Notes under the pieces: generated by a model
The model's database searches: none
Told to the model about the DNA's origin: nothing
The model's input: only the letters and a program-made list of their open reading frames with translations
In this document: one piece after another, positions 1-9,363 of the stretch
Numbering within the stretch: the stretch's first letter is position 1
Layout: each line of letters begins with the position of its first letter
Assembly (NCBI GenBank): GCA_003990745.1
Contig: RBNI01002629.1
Location: forward strand, 1-17,950
Direction of reading: 5' to 3'
Length of the DNA stretch: 17,950 bases
From: Jimgerdemannia flammicorona
Taxonomy: Eukaryota > Mucoromycota > Endogonomycetes > Endogonales > Endogonaceae
Translations under genes and position numbers: made by a program

Positions 1-3000
1 GCCTATGCCCTCAACCTATCCCACAGGGACCCCCCCCCTCTCTAGTTCCCACCAATGACACTCCATCCATCTTCACTACAACTCTACCACCATTCTTCTC
101 TACAATCCTCTGTACTAGTCCCTTATGTCTCCCCCCCTTGGGGCCTCAACCAATCCACCATGCCTTGAAGAGCTCAAGCATCAGCTCCTCTCACCTCACT
201 ACCCTCAGTCTCACAGGCCTCCAAGGGCCCTCCTCAAAGATGCTCCACCAGTGTTCTGCGAGCCCCACCCATATTGCAATGGCCCAACCAACTGTCAGCC
301 ACTCATTTCCCACCCCCCCCACCAGCCTTGACTGCAGTGCTGCCCACCACCCACCCACCTCAGGGTCAGGCGCTGGCACTCCCAATCTCCCCCCAACTAC
401 CTTCCAAAAATTCTCCATACTCTCGCACTCCCCCAGCCAATGTTCAGAAGTCTGCACCACCCCACCCTCCTGCCCTACATTATGACACTCCTCACAATCA
501 AAGACCCCGCCATCTACCAGATGACCAGCCCTAAAGTTTAGTATCACATTTCGCCACAACAGCCTCCACCATGCTACCCAGAGTTTTGGTGAGAGCCACC
601 TTGACACAACCTTGATCCAAGACCAGATGCCTGCCCAGTCCCATCTCTCCCTGATCCCAGCCCCTTGCCAGGTCTCTGGCCAAAGGTCCTGTCCCAGACC
701 CCTAAGGCACTCCATACCCTCCTCTAAGTGGAAGTCCTCGACCAGATTCCCTCCCAACAAGAGCCAGTCCCACCTCCACATCTCTGGACCCCAGTCCTCA
801 TCCCCTTCAGTACCTTGCCAATGGATCCCAATGCGATGGGCCCCATCTACCACTCCCCACCAGAATCCTTTGTACCGCATCCTCTGGCTACCATTCAAGG
901 CCACCAAGGACAGTAGATCACCTGAGCCACCCCGTGGTGACACCCTCACCTCTCACAAACGCTGTATAAGGGGCACCCATTCTCCTCCTCTCAACTCACT
1001 GGCCCTCTTCATCCACCATGCTCTCAAGCAGAGTAGCCTCTTGGAAAAGTCCACCAGGCCAAGACCTCCGCGATCCACAGGAAGTGCTAGTACCTCCCAA
1101 CCAATCTGACTCTGGTGTCCAGCCCAGAGCCAAGAGCAGGCCATCTTGAGAAGCCTTTTAACCACCCACTTAGGGAAGTCCAAATGGTAGCCCAGATACC
1201 AAAGCTTCAGCATCCAATACACATTCAGAACAGTTACCCTCCCCACCAGCGACACCTGTCTACCACTCTAACTCGTCAGTACTTTCCCCCATTCTACCAG
1301 CTTGCACTCCCACCACTCCTTGGGGAGTAAAGAGCCATACACTGAGAAATAGATACCCAAGTACCATACCACTCCTCCAGCTGGGACAATTATTCCAATG
1401 ACATCCCCCCCTATGACTCCTTCCCCAAGGACCATTGTCTCACACTTGTGCCAGTTGAGTTTTGCTCCAGAACACCTCTCATACCACTCAACTGTCTCCT
1501 TGAGTATAGCCATATCTGCCACTGAACCCAACCCAACCACCATATCATCTGTAAAGGCCCCCACCTTCCAATTGATGCCTAAGATATTCAATCCACCAAC
1601 TCTGTACTGAATCCTATCCAACAATGGCTCCAGGGTAAAGGTGTAAAGGATGGGTGACAACGGATCCCCCTGTGGCACCTCCCTCCCCAAGGGGAAGGAG
1701 GCCCCCCTGTATCCATTTGCCAGAATTGCAGTCCTGCTCCCTTCCAGTAATCCAATAAGTGACCGATATATGCCCACTGATACTCCAACACACTCCAGTA
1801 CTTTCTCCAGCCATACTCTCTGAACCCTATCATAGGTCTTCTCCTGGTCCAGGAAGACCAAGTGGCCATCTACCCCTGCAGCCCTAGTGCCTTCAATGAC
1901 ACCATGAACCCATGCCGTGCCATCTCAGATCAGCTGGCCCCTGACAAAGCCTCGCTGCTCCTTCTCCAGCACCTGTTGGGCCACACCCTGTAGCCTCGCC
2001 ACCAGGATTTTGGTGACCAGCTTGCAGTCCATATCCAGTAACATAATTGGCCTCCAATTCTTCCAGTCCTCCTTATGCCCTTTGTCCTTGTACAGCAGGG
2101 ATACCAGCCCCAACTGCTGCCCTCCAATCCACTCCCTGGTACTGATGATGGCATCACACATCAGCAACATCTCCTCCAGAGCCTCCTCTATGGCTGCCAT
2201 ATGTTTCCAAAAGTCCCAAGGCAAACCATCCTCCCCAGGCGCCGTTCCCAGAGTTGTTGATGCCAGAACTCGAAGGATCTCCTCTCCCAAAACTGGTTGG
2301 CCAAGATCCCCCAACCCTGCTGCAGGATTTGGATGCCACTCTTCCAGATGCCTCTCAATGTCCTGCGCCACCTCCCCTCCCTCCTCTTCACTCCAGAGGT
2401 TACTCCAGCGAGTGCTCAACTGGCCAAGGATCCCCTGCACACCTAATACCATCTCTCCCTCATTGTTAAGGACTCCTTCCCACTGGTGTCTTGCTCCCCT
2501 AGCATGGAGGAGATGGGACAAAAACCTTGTGGGCCTCTCTCCTTCCTCCAATCCCTGCCACCATAGCCTTGCTGCCATAGCCTGAGCCTGCACTGCTTCC
2601 TCCTTCCTCATCAAATCCTGCAGTTCCACCACTTCCAGCTTAGCCCGCTTAGCCTTCCAATCCAATACCTCCTCTTCCTCTAGAAGCCCAGCCCAATTCA
2701 GAAGTAGTCTTTCTAGTCTCCTAGATACCCATCGGACTTGTCTCCTCCACCGAGCACCCCGCTCCTTCCCCACTTCCCCCCAGTACCTCTGAGCTTCGGA
2801 TTTCAGTCTACGCCACCTATCTCCAATCCTCATCCCGGCTTGCCTCCAATCATTAACCTTGGAATGCACCTCCACCACCCATGCATTCCCCAGGTCCATC
2901 TCATCCAGCAGCGAAGAGTTCAGATGCCAATGTCCTGGCACCTCTCCACTCTCTCCAAACCTCCCACCTCTCCGAATACCCCAGTGATCTGACCAAGGGC

Positions 3001-3640
3001 ACCACACAACCTCCATCGTCTCCCAAACTGTATTGCCCCAACACTCAGCAGTCAGAACCCAATCAATCCTAGTACTAAGGCCTCCCACCCAGTGAGTATA
3101 TAGCCATCGATCTCCATCCTGAAGTCACATGGTGTCCACCAGTGAGCTGAGTCTTTCCACCTCTTCCCAGTCCTCCAATCCCCCACTCCTTCCTGCCATA
3201 CCCCGTCCCCCATCAGTTCTGTCCAGTCTACTCTCCTGTACCATATTAAAATCACCCCCCAGACAATCTACCCCAGCCTCAACCAAGAGCCCAGAATCCC
3301 ACAGATCTCCAATCCATACTACTTGGGTCCCCCTCTCAGCTGGACAGTAACAAGATCCCACCACAATTGAGTTCCATCCAGGCCTCCACCATGTCCCCCA
3401 CACTAATCAACTACCCCAATGTCCAATGTCCGCAATGTCCCCTTTCCCCTTCCTAACCAGAATTCCCACTTTTCCCTGCCAAACTGCCTCTCCACCCCAC
3501 TCTCTTGTCTATTCCATTCCATCTTCCTCCCCCTCACACCATACATCTTGAAGTAAGAAGAGATCCGCCTCCAGTTTCTTCAGCCATCCAAAAATCATAC
3601 CTCACCTCCCAGTCCCTCTAAGCCCATTGATGTTCAAAGA
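1..3640 (-). pseudogene. LINE ORF2: endonuclease - reverse transcriptase - CCHC finger (broken)
   Basis: ORF2 would nick target DNA and reverse-transcribe the element RNA. The endonuclease opens with LNINGLRG (3637-3614), has GGDFNMV from 3259 and ends with SDHW from 2992. Reverse transcriptase motifs follow: GFVRGQ just before 1927, FLDQEKTYDRV from 1855, VPQGDPLSP (1678-1652) and the catalytic FTDD (1555-1544). A post-RT thumb region (LVGRVTVLNVYWMLKLWYLG, from 1252) leads to a zf-RVT-type C-x2-C-x14-H-x4-C finger (496-425). All of this lies in one reading frame for about 1,200 codons. It is interrupted by in-frame stops at about 3604, 3511, 3409, 3127, 1927, 1270, 955, 193 and 147, seven TGA and two TAG, with no frameshift that I could find. 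The catalytic residues survive, but the gene cannot be translated whole. Confidence 0.9.
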
Positions 3641-3709
3641 AAAAATATTGGTTGTACTATTCATAGTGAATTATTTGAGAGTATTGATATCCCTACATCT
3701 ACATTTCCA

Positions 3710-5583
3710 TACTTACTTCCTCTCTAGTCAGGTCCAGGTTCCATTCCACCACAATCTCATCTTCCACATTTTGCTGTTCTTCCAGAGCTGCCAACAATTC
3801 TGCACAGTTCTCACCATCCACTATCTCCATAGATGCCCAGTGCTCCTCGCACACTACCTGCCACTTTTCCAGTCCCTTTCATGGCCCCACAGATAAGCTG
3901 CCCATTCATTAGCAATACCCAGAAGTGTGGCCTCCCTTGCCTCAGTGACCTCATACTCCTCCACCTCCAGAAGAGCTGCCATCAACTCATCTCTCAACTA
4001 CCTCACGACCTCCTCCCCTCTCAGCACTCGCCCCCAGAATTCCTCACTGATCACCCAGAAGTCAATCTCTCCCAGTTCCTTGGCTGCCACATTTTGCAGT
4101 GCCCTCAACAACCACTTCTCCCCCCCAACCACCTCTGCTGCCAGCACCAAATCTGCCTCTCCCTCCTTCCTCTCCTCAGTTTGCACAGACTCATCCCAAC
4201 CATCCTCTGACACATCCTCCAACTCCCCCTCTCCTACCTCAGGAACACCATACTGGATCTGATTACCATCCACCATTGCCATATCCACTACCACCTCCTT
4301 CAGCCCCTGTTCTCCACTCTCCTTTGTCTTCCCCCCTTGCTGCCCGGCCTCCGTCCAGATGCTAGTGCTTGCTCCAGCACTCTCCTCTGTAGCCCCTGCC
4401 CTTTGCCCCCCATCCAAACTGGCCAGCAAGTCCTTCTGCAGCTGTCTCTCCTTTGTCTTCTCCCAGAGCACCTTGTCCATTCACACCTTCCTGCCCTCAA
4501 TCACCTCCACTACCGTCTTAGCCTCATAAGCCCTCTAAGCCCTTTGCCTCCTCTCTACAGCCCCTGCTAGGTCCTCAAGTGCCTCCAGCAGGTCCTCCTT
4601 TTCTTTCTCTGACCCCTTCACCCTCGAAACCTTGCACTCCACTGGGCCCCACTTCAGTGCCACTGGCCAGTCCCTAGCCTTCCCAGTATTCTCCATCCCA
4701 AACAACCTCAGCCAGACGTCCACATCTCTTGTCCTGAGCTCAGTCCCCTCTCATCCCTGAACCCAATGTCGACCACCTTGCTATACTCCTTCACCACATC
4801 CGTGACCAGCCTCCTCACCTCCTCCTTCTTCACCATTGGCAAGTCTGCAATCAACAGATGAACCACCTGGGGATCCCAGTGCATACACCTCACCATTGGC
4901 ACCAAAATCCCTCCAACCACCCCACCCTTCTCCACCACCTCCAGTAGCAAATCCTCCTCCTCAAACCCCACCTCGACTGCCTCCAGCTTCTTCAAAAACT
5001 AACTGAGGCTGCACCCTTCACCTCGCTCACCAACAGCCCCAGCACCATCTTCGCCATCACCGCCAAGCCACAGAAGCACAATGTGATGACAAATTCTGAT
5101 CTCGATTTCTTGAGTAATGGGGCTGCCACTAGGCCCATTACACCATCCGCCAGGTCCCCAGGTCTTGCGCCGCTCCCCTGTCCAGGTCTCTCATCAGCCA
5201 TCACATCTGGATTTTTTTCCAGATTGCCCATCACACTGCCATCAGCAGTCACTACCCCAGCCACTACACCTCCAGCCCCACTATGCTGTCCCCCCAGAGG
5301 AGAGGCCTCCTTGCTACTTGTGGCAGCAGTCGCCTTCCCCAGTTCCAGCCAGCCATCTAGCCCAGTCACCTGCTTTCCCATCCTGACTTTATCCACAAAG
5401 GTCATCCTCCCTCCCCCATGTGGCCTTGCACCTCCTCTGCCACCACCCCCGGCCCCATGTCCCCTCATTGAAGCACTTGGCATGCCAATACCAGCACCAT
5501 GACCCCCCCCCACATGTTGCCAGTCAAAGGCACTGGGGCTCCCCTGCCCAGTACACTCACCAGAATACATGTTGCTCGCCATC
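3710..5583 (-). pseudogene. LINE ORF1, nucleic-acid-binding protein candidate (broken)
   Basis: This is the ORF upstream of ORF2, in the place of the LINE RNA-binding protein. A plausible start is the ATG at 5583, which opens a Gly/Ala/Ser-rich N-terminus. A middle segment (4995-4535) looks like an RRM-type or plant-LINE ORF1-like fold with alternating hydrophobic strands, but the match is weak. The C-terminal part (4480-3710) is highly acidic and charged, with predicted helices. No CCHC knuckle was seen. The reading is broken by stops (for example TAG near 4535, TGA near 4481, TAG near 3998) and by frameshifts near 4990, in the C run at 4745-4748 and near 3860. Its identity rests mainly on position and composition, so the function is inferred. 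Confidence 0.6.
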
Positions 5584-5763
5584 TTGATAGCACCAATACT
5601 TGAAGATGTTGTTGAAAAGTATTGTCTGAGTCTTGTATCACCTGAATGGTACTGGTGAAAGATGGTAAATCCATTCATACAAATGAAGCCAGTCTTTGAT
5701 ATAACTTTGCCAAGAGACCCTTTTCCAAAGCCACCAGTTATTTGTATTCTCAGTTGAAGCCAC

Positions 5764-5964
5764 TGATTCAGAAAGAATCTGCAATGTCCAAGTTATCTAT
5801 GCCATCCAAGTTATTATTCCCAGAAGAGCCTGATTCAGAAGAACTCATACTATCTGAGTTATTTTCCAGTTAAAGGTACCACTTTCAAGAAGCCTGCTAA
5901 TTCAGGAGTATCTGCGATATCTGAGTTATTCACTGTTCCCAGTAAGTCTGAGAAGAATCTACTA
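5764..5964 (+). repeat. three imperfect 67-bp tandem units in LTR A
   Basis: The units begin TGATTCAGAA (5764), TGATTCAGAA (5831) and TAATTCAGGA (5898), exactly 67 bases apart. Units 2 and 3 share TATCTGAGTTATT at the same offset, and unit 1 has a related CAAGTTATC. A more degenerate relative (AAGAATCTGC followed by GAGTTATC) lies near 5976-6010. Repeats upstream of an LTR TATA box commonly act as enhancer-like U3 repeats; that role is inferred here. Confidence 0.7.
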
Positions 5965-6176
5965 CTAGCATAATTTCCAGTAAGAAGAATCTGCACCAGA
6001 TCGAGTTATCTGCCAAATTATCAGAATGTCCTACATAAGGAACCTGTTGTACTATACAAGGATTGTCATGCAGAAACCACATAAAGAGAACTGCTAAATT
6101 GCTAGACTGTCACACACAAGAAGATCATTGTGCTATATAGAAATCACCTGCTACTCAAGAAGGAAACTGCTTATAC

Positions 6177-6187
6177 TATATATAAAA
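6177..6187 (+). promoter_or_regulatory. TATA-box candidate of LTR A
   Basis: TATATATAAAA, downstream of the 67-bp repeats and about 260 bases before the LTR end, is the best TATA-like run in this LTR. It suggests the U3/R boundary lies near 6210. Position and sequence only. Confidence 0.45.
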
Positions 6188-6356
6188 TTCTACTAATTCC
6201 CAGTTGACCCAAGAAGGGAACCCATTCACAAATTGCCACTGTACCCAGAGAACCATCCCAATTAGAAAATTGACATACAAATTACTTACAGATATCCAGC
6301 TTTAACTATTATATCACTAAACACCAATAAGAACCTCAGGAATCTTAGAACATTTT

Positions 6357-6408
6357 GTTACTTTTAACAAAGTAACTGGGGGATCAAGTCAAACTACATT
6401 GACCCCCA
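6357..6408 (+). other. two adjacent hairpins near the end of LTR A
   Basis: GTTACTTT (6357-6364) and AAAGTAAC (6369-6376) form a perfect 8-bp stem with a 4-base loop. Immediately after, TGGGGGATCAA (6377-6387) can pair with TTGACCCCCA (6399-6408), with one bulged A. They lie in the expected R/U5 region, so an RNA role in transcript end formation, packaging or priming is possible but not shown. Confidence 0.6.
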
Positions 6409-6447
6409 ACTTGTAATTTGCCTCCATTGAGCCAGGCACATTACATT

Positions 6448-6466
6448 TGGGGGCTCAACTGGGAAT
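6448..6466 (+). promoter_or_regulatory. primer-binding site, Pro-tRNA-like
   Basis: TGGGGGCTCAACTGGGAAT begins two bases after the LTR terminal ACA. Its reverse complement reads as a tRNA 3' end: CCA, discriminator C73, acceptor strand TTGAGCC, then a T-stem and T-loop with C61 and A58 in the right places. Cytosine at position 73 is typical of eukaryotic tRNA-Pro, and TGGGGGCTC is the start of tRNA-Pro primer sites in gammaretroviruses. The primer would start minus-strand DNA synthesis. The host tRNA itself is not in the window. Confidence 0.75.
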
Positions 6467-6485
6467 AATTTCATAATTGACATGA

Positions 6486-8473
6486 CTTTTCAGCTCACAA
6501 GAACCCACAGTTAAACTGGATACATTTGATATAACACCAATCTCTGCCACTATAGGAGAACTAGTTATCACTAGCATCTAGATAGAAAGAGAAGTAACCA
6601 CTTCAAGACTTGCCAACTACCTAGCATCAGAAGGTTTCCAACCAGAACCAGAAATCAGTATAGTCCAAAATCCCCAACCAGATCAACCAGACAACACAGG
6701 TGGCCCTGTTGGAGATTTTGAAGAACTTGCACAAGAACTAGAAGATCTTATTACACAAGTCCAAGATCTTACAGCCAGACACTCCATATCAGTCCCATCA
6801 ATCTCACCAATAGAACCTTTATCACAAGTCTGTACAGAATTGGAAGTAGCTTCTACAAGAATACCTAGACTCATTTCACTTTGTCCAAGGTCCAGAACAC
6901 TATCCTCAGGATACCCAAGCACCCCCATCTCTAGTGACAGCTCAGAAAGTGAATCAGAATCAGAATCTGGACCAGAACTAGAATTAGAAGAAAGTGATGA
7001 CAAAATGGCCACCTCATTGCCAACCTTTGCAAGATATTTAGAGGAAGACCCCAGAGAATTCCTTGATGGAATTGAAGGAATCGCAGCCCTGAGGAACCTT
7101 TCAGATGAAAGAAAAATCACCATCTACAAGGCCCAGCTCAGAGAACCAGCTAGAGGAATTTTCCACTGAGCAGCAAATGACTCACATTCAGAATTGGTGA
7201 GACAGATATAAGCAGCAGCATCTTATAAGCTAGAATATGTGGCCATGGTCCACTGGCTCATTGAAAAGTATATAGGAAATGAAACCCACCACAAAGCTCA
7301 ACAATCTATCATAGGGATGAAGATGAATCTTAGAGAATTGCCCAGAGCCTTCTTTACAAGAATTCAGAAGAGAATGCATTCTGCTGGGTTCAATGCCACT
7401 AACCAGGACATCATAGGTCCAATGACCTTCATGAATGGGATTCCTCCAAACATTGCCCAGCATGTCTATACTCTAGATATCAGAAGGTCTGAAGAGCAAG
7501 TAGATGCAGCCCAAGGATTCTTTGATGTCAGACAAGAAACTACCTGGAGTGATCATGACAAGAAAGAAGATAAAGAAGATATTCTGGTCAAAGTCCTACA
7601 AGGACTCCTTCAAGGACAGGAGAGATTTGAGGAAAGAAGGCCAGCCAAAGAAGGAAAGAAGGATAGGAGTAAAATCCAAGACCTCAGCTCCAAGTTGGAC
7701 TGATTGGTTAGATAGATTGAAAAACTCACCATATGTGAAAATCAGAGCTATCAAGACAATAGAGAATACTCACCACAGAGGAACCAAGATTATCCACCAA
7801 GAGATAACAGAAGCTATCAGCAAGAGGAAAGAAGATACTCTGTCTGAGATAGAGCCCAAGTTCAATGCTTTTACTGTGGACAATTCAGACACTATGCCAC
7901 TGAATGTAACAATAAAAGAAGTGACCAAAGGGACTCAGAACCACTAAACTGAAGGAATGACACTCAGTACAAGAAAACTGAAGCCCATCCTGTTGAAGAT
8001 TTTGAGAAAGCAAGCAACAGTAAAGACTATAGTGACCTAGACTTGTACCCTATCAAGGTTACCACCTGAAAAACAGTTTACCCAGCAGAAAAGAGAAAGA
8101 GACCCATAGAAAGGCCATCCAGGAATATCAGTAAAAGAATCATCCAAGAAGAAGACAAAGAACATGATAAGGAGCAGGTAGAAATACCTCCCCAAACCCC
8201 CTCACCTTTTGTTCCCAAGACAAACAAGCTGCCACTAGAAGATGAAGAAATGGAACAAGAAGAACAGGAACCTGCTGCTCCAAAGTTTAAGAAAAAGTAC
8301 ACCCTGAAGACCATGCTCAGAGACATCTACAATGAAGTCTTGCAGAAGATTCAAGAAGCCAAGATGGAGGTCCCCCTCCTGCAGTTCCTGCAACTGATCC
8401 CAGCCAGAGTTCAAAACAAATTACTGAGGACCATCAGGTCCAACACTGGCCAAGTTCCAATCCCACAATAAGA
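6486..8473 (+). pseudogene. gag of Ty3/gypsy element A (capsid and zinc knuckle)
   Basis: The capsid/nucleocapsid polyprotein reads in one frame through several stops. The N-terminal part is acidic with a Ser/Glu run (SESESESESG, near 6945-6972). The capsid-like segment (about 7050-7560) has helices typical of Ty3 gag (EFLDGIEGIAALRNLSDERK). A complete CCHC knuckle, CFYCGQFRHYATEC (7866-7907, C-x2-C-x4-H-x4-C), would bind element RNA. A Lys/Arg-rich stretch follows (EKRKRPIERPSRN, near 8085-8120). Stops lie at about 6579, 7167, 7200, 7701, 7713, 7848, 7944, 8067 and 8469. They sit mostly where one transition from a Gln, Arg or Trp codon gives a stop. The exact start is unclear; the leader after the PBS ends near 6486. 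Confidence 0.82.
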
Positions 8474-8489
8474 GCCAGCTCCCATCCCT

Positions 8490-8884
8490 ATCCAAGCTAC
8501 AGAAAGACATTTCAGCACTTATCTATATAGAGATATTGGAGGACAAAAAGCGAAAATCCTCATAGATATAGAGAAGCTGTCTGTGTTATTGCCAAAAGAT
8601 TCCTGAACACCCTTCAATGGTCTATTGATGGACCATCCAACCTCAGCATCATAGTAGCAGATGGAGCCTGAACTCAACCCCTTGGAGAAGTATGAAACAT
8701 CACTATTTCTCTTGAACACATTCAATTCTCTATCCTGAAAGCTGTTGTCACTAAAGCTATCATCTATGACATGATCCTTGGTACCAACTGGATGAAGGAA
8801 ATGCATGCAGTTGTGGATATCAGTCAACAAGTACTCAAGTTTGACTACCGAGGCAAGAAGTATAGAGTTAAGATAAGCAGTTGA
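8490..8884 (+). pseudogene. retropepsin-like aspartic protease of element A (active site broken)
   Basis: This would be the gag-pol processing protease. In frame with gag it reads GGQKAKILID up to the active site at 8565. There the expected D-T-G triad is D-I followed by a one-base frameshift (8568-8573). The rest continues from 8573 in another frame: EAVCVIAKRFLN, then IIYDMILGTNWM (the conserved flap-to-helix region of Ty3 proteases, I-L-G-x-x-W) and QQVLKFDYRGKKYRV near the end. TGA stops at about 8675 and 8696 interrupt this frame as well. The protease cannot be active. Confidence 0.8.
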
Positions 8885-9363
8885 AGAAGAAGAAGGTCAC
8901 TATTCAGGAAGAATATGCCAGCAGTGAAGAGTCTACCACAGAAGAGGAAGAAGAATCCAAAGATGAAAATGATTCCAGACTCAATCCCAGGATCAACCTA
9001 GTAGATAACAGACTAGAAGACAATGTATGGGCCAAAAACACTGTCCCCATTACTATTGAAGTCATTGCAGGAGAAATTAAAGGATGCCTCACCTGCCTCA
9101 AGAGACACAAGTGCCCCAAGCACTCCTCCAAGATTATTGGAACAAGGAATTCGCCTGGTACAGCCTGCCCAGAGTGCAGAAGGAAGAAGAAGAAATGCAG
9201 ATATATTCAAAAAACATCTGCAGCCAAAGCTGCAGAAGTACAAGCAATTTGGGGACAAGAATTATCTGAGGAAGAAGAAGTTCCTGATCAAGAAGTTTCT
9301 GAACAAGAAGCACCTGAAGAAGAAGAGGTCTCTGAACTCATTCTCTGGGATGATCCTTGCTAG
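8881..9363 (+). pseudogene. acidic segment of pol A with a six-Cys cluster
   Basis: Directly after the protease, and shifted in frame, is a 160-residue stretch free of stops. It is Glu/Ser-rich at both ends (TTEEEEESKDEND; LSEEEEVPDQEVSEQEAPEE) and has a central basic Cys cluster, C-x2-C-x5-C-x17-C-x2-C-x6-C (9085-9198), including ACPECRRKKKKCRY. Six cysteines in two triplets suggest metal binding. The second triplet resembles half of a fungal Zn2Cys6 domain, but the spacing of the first triplet and the linker do not fit. Standard Ty3 elements have no such module here. It is probably an internal part of the pol polyprotein rather than a separate gene, because no clear start codon is present. 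Confidence 0.6.

Larger units (their letters stand above)
1..5600 (-). mobile_element. LINE (non-LTR retrotransposon), 3' end beyond the window
   Basis: A two-ORF non-LTR retrotransposon on the minus strand. ORF1 (about 5583-3710) precedes ORF2 (3640 to beyond 1), which carries an APE-type endonuclease, a reverse transcriptase and a C-terminal zinc finger. The sense strand is strikingly G-rich and C-poor, so the plus strand reads as C-rich, and the encoded protein is very rich in Trp. The composition changes abruptly near 5600-5700, which I take as the approximate 5' end, head to head with the LTR of element A. No poly(A) tail or target duplication is visible because the 3' end is outside the window. 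The endonuclease plus zf-RVT layout fits L1-like or Tad-like elements; I cannot assign the clade. Confidence 0.88.
5690..6445 (+). repeat. 5' LTR of Ty3/gypsy element A (left edge uncertain)
   Basis: This stretch has no coding sequence and sits directly before a primer-binding site. It ends in ACA (6443-6445), as LTRs end in CA, two bases before the PBS. It contains a TATA-like run TATATATAAAA (6177-6187), imperfect 67-bp repeats in the probable U3 (5764-5964) and two adjacent hairpins near the end (6357-6408). I did not find a convincing matching TGTAAT-type start, so the left edge at about 5690 is set by the end of LINE-like composition. No second copy is present for comparison. Confidence 0.6.

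Noticed and set aside
1917..2585. A 222-codon plus-strand open frame.
   Set aside because: It is the antisense of the LINE reverse transcriptase, Pro/Ser/Cys-rich from C-rich sequence, with no protein-like features.
9085..9198. A Gal4-type Zn2Cys6 DNA-binding domain.
   Set aside because: Only the second triplet has C-x2-C-x6-C. The first is C-x2-C-x5-C and the linker of 17 is too long for a standard cluster.
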